Assembly (NCBI GenBank): GCA_041650355.1
Contig: JBAZLI010000031.1
Coordinates: 1-9,647, forward strand
Source: Candidatus Micrarchaeia archaeon
GTDB taxonomy: Archaea > Micrarchaeota > Micrarchaeia > Anstonellales > Bilamarchaeaceae
DNA: 9,647 bases
Direction: 5' to 3'
Shown: positions 5,238-9,647 of the stretch, one piece after another
Layout of the letters: each line of letters starts with the position of its first letter
How positions within the stretch are numbered: the first letter of the stretch is position 1
Notes under the pieces: model-generated
Seen by the model: the letters and a program-made list of their open reading frames with translations, nothing else
The model's database searches: none
What the model was told of the DNA's origin: nothing
Translations under genes and position numbers: made by a program

Positions 5238-6839
5238 ATGGACATAAACGAAGCCTGGAAGAGCACGTGCAAAATCATCTTTGGTGAAGAGATAGGCGAC
5301 CTAGAACGCTACCGTAATTACCTCACCCTCCACATCGAAACCGTAAGCCACGGGAGCTCCGTCCTCTCCGGAAAACCCGTTACCCTATCGGGCAATGAGA
5401 TCTGCGCGTCCGCGAAATTCATAAGCAACGACGAACTGGTTAAATATAAATCCAGGACAGAATCAACCGTCTTGGACATAAACGACACGAAGGACATGGA
5501 TTCCCTGCTCGGCGCCCTAGCGGAAAAATTCTATTATGCGGGCAACATCGTTCTCGGGAATTCCCATGAAGTTCACAATTCCAACCGGTGCATTGATGCC
5601 ACGGAGGTGTACGAATCAAGGGACGTGTACGAAGGAAGCAGGTACATCGCGTTCTCGGACAACATACGGAAATGCGGGCATTGCTTCGGCGTTACCCTCA
5701 CTGGCGAGTCGCAGTTCATGATAAAGGCATACGGCAGCCTGAAGAATACACGCTGCATGGAGGTCCTGCGCACGCACAACTCATCGGACTGCTATTATGC
5801 CGCGAATCTCCAGGGCTGCAGCAACTGCATGTTCTCGTTCAATCTGCGCAACAAATCCTACGCAATCGGCAATCTCGAACTGCCAAAAGAGAAGTACTCG
5901 GAGCTGAAGCGAAAACTGCTCCAGGAGATTAAGGAAACGCTGAAGAGCAAAAAATCGGTGCCCAGTGTCGTATCCATAATAAAAGAAGGGCAAAGCAAGC
6001 CAGCCGACAGAAAATCTGCGCACGTAAATGAAACCACCGCGGTCCCTGCAGAGGTTGAAAGCGCTTTTGCAACCGTCACTAGATTGCTGCTCGGAAAAAA
6101 ACTTGGTCCGCTTCAGGCCTATAAGAAATGGCTGACAAAATACGGCCCCACAGTGGTCAAATCAGTTTCTCCAACAAGCGGAAAGACGGTATACGTTGCG
6201 CCCCTGCCCGCGTTCCTGGAAATCAAGGGCAATTCAGTCACCCTTGAGGAATCGCTGGAATTGGGGAAGCAGCACGTTTCGGAAGCCGAACTTAAGGAAT
6301 TGAACCTCTCGAATGCCGCACGGCTCCTGAAGGACATAAAGCACACGACTTCCGAGGTTGTAACGGGCAATTGCGCCGACATTTCCCAATGCGCCAATTA
6401 CGGGCTGAATTCAGCGCACGCCTTTGCCAGCTCCTTCGTCTTCGCAATGAAGTACGTTGCGTACTCCTACAGGCCGAGAAATTCCGAATATGTCTTCGGA
6501 GGTTCAGATGTTTTTTACTCCAATTGCTGCCTGAACTGCCACCATTCCACCAATCTCATCCGTTGTTTCGAGGTGAGCGATTCCAACAACTGCTCCGACT
6601 GCTACTTCTGCCACAATTCCGAAGGGCTTTCCAACTGCATATTCTGCTTCAATGCAAAAAGTTTGCGGTACGCCATAGGGAACAAGGAAGTGGGGCGTGA
6701 ACAGTACACGAAGGTAAAGAAGCTAGTTCTGGATGAAATGATTAAGACGCTGGAGCGCGATAAAACCCTTGATTATGATATCTACAATATAGGATGCTAC
6801 AAGCCGAAAAAGCGCCCTGCAAATGCGCAACCTAAATAA
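5238..6839 (+). CDS. Protein B: paralog of protein A, internally duplicated Cys/Asn/Ser-rich repeat protein
   Basis: 533 residues from ATG 5238; a TTG at 5211 is open in frame but lies inside the kinase gene. Module 1 (about 7-239) has KIIFGEEIGDLERYRNYL, YYAGNIVLGNS (99-109), NSSDCYYAANLQ (181-192) and GCSNCMFSFNLRNKSYAIGN (193-212), then a Lys/Glu helix ending KKSVPS. Module 2 (about 276-507) has RLLLGKKLGPLQAYKKWL, a Cys-rich stretch with NCCLNC (429-434) and CSDCYFC (452-458), then GLSNCIFCFNAKSLRYAIGN (463-482), VGREQY and a helix. Several CxxC pairs could bind metal. Residues shared with protein A run through the whole length, including GNIVLGNS, the KKSVPS end of module 1, and DxDxxxIG near the C-terminus. 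It has no export signal. It lies 10 bases after the kinase and just before the PmbA-like gene, so it is probably co-transcribed with them. The ribosome site is weak, suggesting coupling. Function unknown. Confidence 0.92.
   Translation: MDINEAWKSTCKIIFGEEIGDLERYRNYLTLHIETVSHGSSVLSGKPVTLSGNEICASAKFISNDELVKYKSRTESTVLDINDTKDMDSLLGALAEKFYYAGNIVLGNSHEVHNSNRCIDATEVYESRDVYEGSRYIAFSDNIRKCGHCFGVTLTGESQFMIKAYGSLKNTRCMEVLRTHNSSDCYYAANLQGCSNCMFSFNLRNKSYAIGNLELPKEKYSELKRKLLQEIKETLKSKKSVPSVVSIIKEGQSKPADRKSAHVNETTAVPAEVESAFATVTRLLLGKKLGPLQAYKKWLTKYGPTVVKSVSPTSGKTVYVAPLPAFLEIKGNSVTLEESLELGKQHVSEAELKELNLSNAARLLKDIKHTTSEVVTGNCADISQCANYGLNSAHAFASSFVFAMKYVAYSYRPRNSEYVFGGSDVFYSNCCLNCHHSTNLIRCFEVSDSNNCSDCYFCHNSEGLSNCIFCFNAKSLRYAIGNKEVGREQYTKVKKLVLDEMIKTLERDKTLDYDIYNIGCYKPKKRPANAQPK
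5256..6758 (+). repeat. Intragenic duplication in gene B (two protein modules)
   Basis: Module 1 is encoded by about 5256-5954 and module 2 by about 6063-6758. The two signatures differ by only a few residues (MFSFNLRNKSYAIGN against IFCFNAKSLRYAIGN), making this the clearest view of the duplication. Boundaries are approximate. Confidence 0.8.
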
Positions 6840-6849
6840 AGCGCAGGAT

Positions 6850-6856
6850 GGAAGGG
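6850..6856 (+). promoter_or_regulatory. Shine-Dalgarno-like site favouring the ATG at 6863
   Basis: GGAAGGG ends 6 bases before the ATG at 6863. The other candidate, ATG 6848, has only AGG directly against it and overlaps this motif. Confidence 0.4.
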
Positions 6857-6862
6857 AATCCC

Positions 6863-8128
6863 ATGCTCGACTCTCTAAAGACGTTCCATTCTCTCGGCCT
6901 CCATGACGGCGAAATATTCAGCGTGGAAGGCACCCGCACCGTGTACGAATACTCGCAAAAAACCCTGAAGACAAAATCTTTCGGAATAGACAGCGGGTTC
7001 GGAATCAGGGTCCTCAAAAACAGGAAATTGGGCTTCTCGTTCTGCAATTCGAAAGAGCAAATCCCGTCTGCGATAAAGCGCGCTACCTCAATTTCCGCAT
7101 TCTCCAGTCCCAGCGAATTCTCATTCGCCCAGAGGCAGAAATACGCAAATGCGGAAGCATTCGATTCAAAAGTCGCGGACGCGGACGAGAGGGAGATGCG
7201 CGCGATAGTGGGCCAGATTGAGGACGGGGTGAAAAAGCACGCCGAGCCTGTGCGCATAGTGCTTGTTTCGCAAACCGACGAGAGCGCGATAGCGAATACG
7301 AACCTCCTTTTCGCAAAGGAGCGCTCCACCTCGCTCATGGCTTTCGCAGAGGCAAAGAGCGGGAACGGCTTCGGCTCCTCGGATTACGCCCACTACAAAG
7401 CCCTGAAAGACCCCCATTCGCTCGGGGAAAGGGCCGGCCTCATGGCAAAAGAAATGAAGAATCCGAAAAAGCCCCCCTCAGGCAAATATTCGGTTATATT
7501 CTCGCACGATGTGCTGGCCTCGTTGCTTTCCCTCTTGCTTTATTCATTTTCCGGGGAGCTGAAAAGGAGGAAAATCTCCAAGCTGTGGGACAAGGAAGGA
7601 AAGCTCATTTTCAGCGAAAAGCTCACCGTGGGCGACGACCCGTTCGCAGATGCGGCCGCGAAATCCGCGTTCGACGGAGAAGGTGTATCGTCAAGGTGCA
7701 CTGCTCTCATCGAAAAAGGCGAAGTGGGCGCTTTCCTTTACGACAGGGAGTGCGCGGCATTCTCGGAAATAAATTCAGAAGGGAACTGCTTCAGGCCAGG
7801 ATACAAAGCTCCCCCTTCCATAGGCGCATCGAACATATCAATCAAGGCAGGGGACGCGGAGCCGGAAAAAGAGCTGAAAAAATATCTCTATATAGAATCC
7901 ATGCACGGCCTGCACACCGCGAACCAGCTCAGCGGCGATTTCGGGGCCGAGGCGAGCATCGCATTCCTGCACGAGAAAGGGAAAAAGACCCCTGTGCGGG
8001 GCTTCATGGTGAGCGAAAACATATTTAACCTGTTCAACAGAATAGAATATGTCGGCAGGAGCCAGGAGCAGGCAGGAAGCCTCGTAGCTCCGAAAATCTC
8101 CTTTTCCGGCGTTTCCGTAATTTCCTGA
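6863..8128 (+). CDS. pmbA: TldE/PmbA-like protein of the TldD/PmbA metalloprotease family
   Basis: 421 residues from ATG 6863 (426 from ATG 6848), the usual length. Family landmarks in order: FGIRVLKNRKLGFSFCNS near the N-terminus; a helix-rich centre ending in LLLYSFSGELKRRKISKLW; the block LTVGDDPFADA...FDGEGVSSRCTALIEKGEVGAFLYD (Phe270 onward); and the C-terminal GLHTANQLSGDFGAEA (His351-Asn354) with TPVRGFMVSENIFNLFNRIEYVG. The HExxxH zinc motif of TldD is absent, so this is the TldE/PmbA partner type. In bacteria TldD and TldE form a heterodimer that cleaves unfolded or modified peptides, with TldE completing the active site. No TldD gene is seen in the window; it may lie beyond either edge or elsewhere. 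The gene ends just before lonB, in a shared operon, which suggests linked proteolysis. Confidence 0.9.
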   Translation: MLDSLKTFHSLGLHDGEIFSVEGTRTVYEYSQKTLKTKSFGIDSGFGIRVLKNRKLGFSFCNSKEQIPSAIKRATSISAFSSPSEFSFAQRQKYANAEAFDSKVADADEREMRAIVGQIEDGVKKHAEPVRIVLVSQTDESAIANTNLLFAKERSTSLMAFAEAKSGNGFGSSDYAHYKALKDPHSLGERAGLMAKEMKNPKKPPSGKYSVIFSHDVLASLLSLLLYSFSGELKRRKISKLWDKEGKLIFSEKLTVGDDPFADAAAKSAFDGEGVSSRCTALIEKGEVGAFLYDRECAAFSEINSEGNCFRPGYKAPPSIGASNISIKAGDAEPEKELKKYLYIESMHGLHTANQLSGDFGAEASIAFLHEKGKKTPVRGFMVSENIFNLFNRIEYVGRSQEQAGSLVAPKISFSGVSVIS

Positions 8129-8133
8129 GTGAT
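8127..8133 (+). promoter_or_regulatory. Shine-Dalgarno-like site of lonB
   Basis: GAGTGAT overlaps the stop of the PmbA-like gene and ends 4 bases before the ATG at 8138. It favours 8138 over the ATG at 8132, which lies within the motif. Translation is probably coupled to the upstream gene. Confidence 0.4.
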
Positions 8134-8137
8134 GCTT

Positions 8138-9647
8138 ATGCGCGAATTCAAGACTACAGAGGAAATAGAAGTTCCCGAGAAGCTCATCGGCCAGGTTATA
8201 GGGCAGGAAAAGGCAGTGGAGATAATAAAAAAGGCCGCGAGGCAGAAGAGGAACGTGCTCCTCATCGGCTCCCCCGGAACCGGAAAGAGCATGCTCGCCC
8301 AGGCGATGGCCGAAATAATGCCCCTGGAAAGCCTTGAGGACGTTTTCGCTTACCCGAACCAGCTCAACGAGAACCAGCCGCTCATACGCCCGTTTCCCAC
8401 ATACCCGGACTGGAATTACCTCTCGAAAAAGCCCGAATTGAAGAGATACTACAACCCGCTGGAGCTCACCGCGATAAAGAAGTACACCGAGGAAGGGAAA
8501 ACCAGCATGCTCCCGCCCCTCATGAAAGACGGGTTGGGCAGGCGCATGGTCCTTTACCACAAGCCCCAGCAGGAGGAGCCCCAGCCCCAGGTGAGCACCA
8601 ACCTGCTCCTTTCTGTGGCAGGCGCAGTGCTTCTCGCAATCATCCTTTTTTCCGGGCTTCCGGACAACACGAAATGGCTCATATTCGCTGTCGCCATAGG
8701 CCTCGGCTTCCTTTACCTGCTTTCCGGGCTCGCGAGCAAGATGCAGAAGCGCATGATGCCCTTCGAAGCCCCTGCGCCCAAGATGATTGTTGACAATACA
8801 GGGAACAAGACCGCGCCTTTCGTTGATGCTACGGGCTCAAGGGCAGGCTCTCTTCTGGGGGACGTGAAGCACGACCCGCTCCAGAGCGGCGGACTAGGGA
8901 CCCCGGCCCACCTTCGCGTGGAAAGCGGGGCCATACACAAAGCCAACAAAGGAGTTTTGTTCATAGATGAAATCGCGTCGCTCAAGCTCAACTGGCAGCA
9001 GGAACTTCTCACCGCGATGCAGGAGAAAAAATACTTCATCACAGGCCAGAGCGAGATGAGCTCCGGGGCTTTGGTGAAGACCGAGAACGTCCCGTGCGAT
9101 TTCGTCCTTGTGGCGGCAGGGAACCTTCCGGACATGCAGCACATCCACCCGGCTTTGCGCTCCAGAATCCGCGGTTCGGGCTACGAGATATACATGGAGG
9201 ACAGCATGGAGGACAACGAAGCCAACAGGGACAAACTGGTGCAGTTCGTTGCCCAGGAAGTGAAGCGCGACGGAAAAATCCCGCATTTCACGAAAGAAGC
9301 GGTCCTCGAGCTCATAGAGGAAGGGAGGAGGATGTCCGGCCGGAAAGGGCACCTCACGATGAACCTGCGCGAACTCGGAGGGCTGATGCGCGCCGCCGGT
9401 GACGTCGCGCGGGAGGAAAACGCCCAATACGTGCTCCCTGAGCACGTGAAGAAAGGGAAAAAGACCTTTTCGAACATCGAGTTCCAGCTCAGCAAGAAGA
9501 TTGCAGAGCAGAAGAAAGAGTACCAGATTTTCACCAACAAGGGTTTTGAAATCGGTAAAGTGAACGGGCTCGCAATCCTCGGGGAAAGCATGGTCGGGCT
9601 TGTTTTGCCCATAGTTGCGGAAGTTACCCCCTCGGCTTCAAGGAGCG
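8138..9647 (+). CDS. lonB: LonB, archaeal membrane-bound ATP-dependent Lon protease (truncated at window end)
   Basis: About 503 residues are visible and the frame is open at the right edge. The AAA+ domain shows Walker A GSPGTGKS (44-51). Two membrane segments follow at about residues 155-200 ([16 protein letters not shown] and [19 protein letters not shown]), inserted between Walker A and Walker B; this insertion is the hallmark of archaeal LonB. Then come Walker [11 protein letters not shown] (about 271-280), sensor 1 VAAGN and the arginine-finger region ALRSRIRG. The visible end, [23 protein letters not shown], is the beginning of the serine protease domain; the catalytic Ser-Lys dyad lies beyond the window. 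LonB is the main ATP-dependent membrane protease of archaea and degrades misfolded and regulatory proteins. It is last of four visible genes in the operon. ATG 8138 is chosen from the ribosome site; the family N-terminus ([21 protein letters not shown]) begins right after it. Confidence 0.95.
   Translation, partial: MREFKTTEEIEVPEKLIGQVIGQEKAVEIIKKAARQKRNVLLIGSPGTGKSMLAQAMAEIMPLESLEDVFAYPNQLNENQPLIRPFPTYPDWNYLSKKPELKRYYNPLELTAIKKYTEEGKTSMLPPLMKDGLGRRMVLYHKPQQEEPQPQVSTNLLLSVAGAVLLAIILFSGLPDNTKWLIFAVAIGLGFLYLLSGLASKMQKRMMPFEAPAPKMIVDNTGNKTAPFVDATGSRAGSLLGDVKHDPLQSGGLGTPAHLRVESGAIHKANKGVLFIDEIASLKLNWQQELLTAMQEKKYFITGQSEMSSGALVKTENVPCDFVLVAAGNLPDMQHIHPALRSRIRGSGYEIYMEDSMEDNEANRDKLVQFVAQEVKRDGKIPHFTKEAVLELIEEGRRMSGRKGHLTMNLRELGGLMRAAGDVAREENAQYVLPEHVKKGKKTFSNIEFQLSKKIAEQKKEYQIFTNKGFEIGKVNGLAILGESMVGLVLPIVAEVTPSASRS

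Noticed and set aside
7838..8560. 240-codon minus-strand frame across the pmbA-lonB junction
   Set aside because: It is antisense to two clearly conserved genes and crosses their boundary, as a frame shadow would.
1..9647. CRISPR array, tRNA/rRNA gene, insertion sequence or phage genes
   Set aside because: No regularly spaced direct repeats, tRNA-like cloverleaf, transposase, integrase or terminal inverted repeats were seen. The only repeats are the protein-level modules of A and B.

Overview
The window looks archaeal, most likely from a small-genome lineage of the DPANN kind. That placement is inference: the gene set is archaeal, but no rRNA or other phylogenetic marker is present. Archaeal hallmarks are a membrane-inserted LonB protease, a TrmB-type regulator, a UPF0200-type P-loop kinase, a ThpR 2H phosphoesterase, and TATA boxes about 25 bp upstream of the first gene of each transcription unit. 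Those first genes look leaderless, while several internal genes carry GGTG-type Shine-Dalgarno sequences. The DNA is fairly GC-rich and densely coding.

Layout: (1) 1-227, minus strand, the start of a TrmB-like regulator running off the left edge. (2) 228-331, a divergent control region with a TATA box and a strong bulged palindrome. (3) 332-2092, plus strand, a 47-codon small ORF followed directly by protein A, a large Cys/Asn/Ser-rich protein made of two tandem copies of one module. (4) 2085-4603, a tight minus-strand operon: thpR, a lipoprotein thioredoxin (ArsF-like), a CcdA/DsbD-type membrane protein (ArsG-like), and an anchored ComEC-type metallo-beta-lactamase. Its last gene overlaps the end of gene A tail to tail by 8 bp. 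(5) 4604-4687, a divergent promoter with one TATA box for each direction. (6) 4688-9647, a plus-strand operon: UPF0200-like kinase, protein B (paralog of A), a TldE/PmbA-like protein, and LonB, cut by the right edge before its protease domain is complete.

The least explained content is the A/B pair. Each protein is two halves of roughly 230-240 residues. Each half has an N-terminal LG...Y.KWL-like module, a Cys/Asn/Ser-rich stretch resembling an irregular beta-helix, and a closing signature of the form MF[SC]FN[LA][RK]....A[VI].N followed by a Lys/Glu-rich helix. First halves resemble first halves across the two genes, and second halves resemble second halves, so the internal duplication predates the gene duplication. 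The closing motif recalls a Cys-rich family common in candidate-phyla bacteria and often mislabelled 'CaiB/BaiF'; this comparison is from memory. Protein B sits between a nucleotide kinase and two protease-family genes. The minus operon looks like an envelope thiol-redox pair plus an exported hydrolase.
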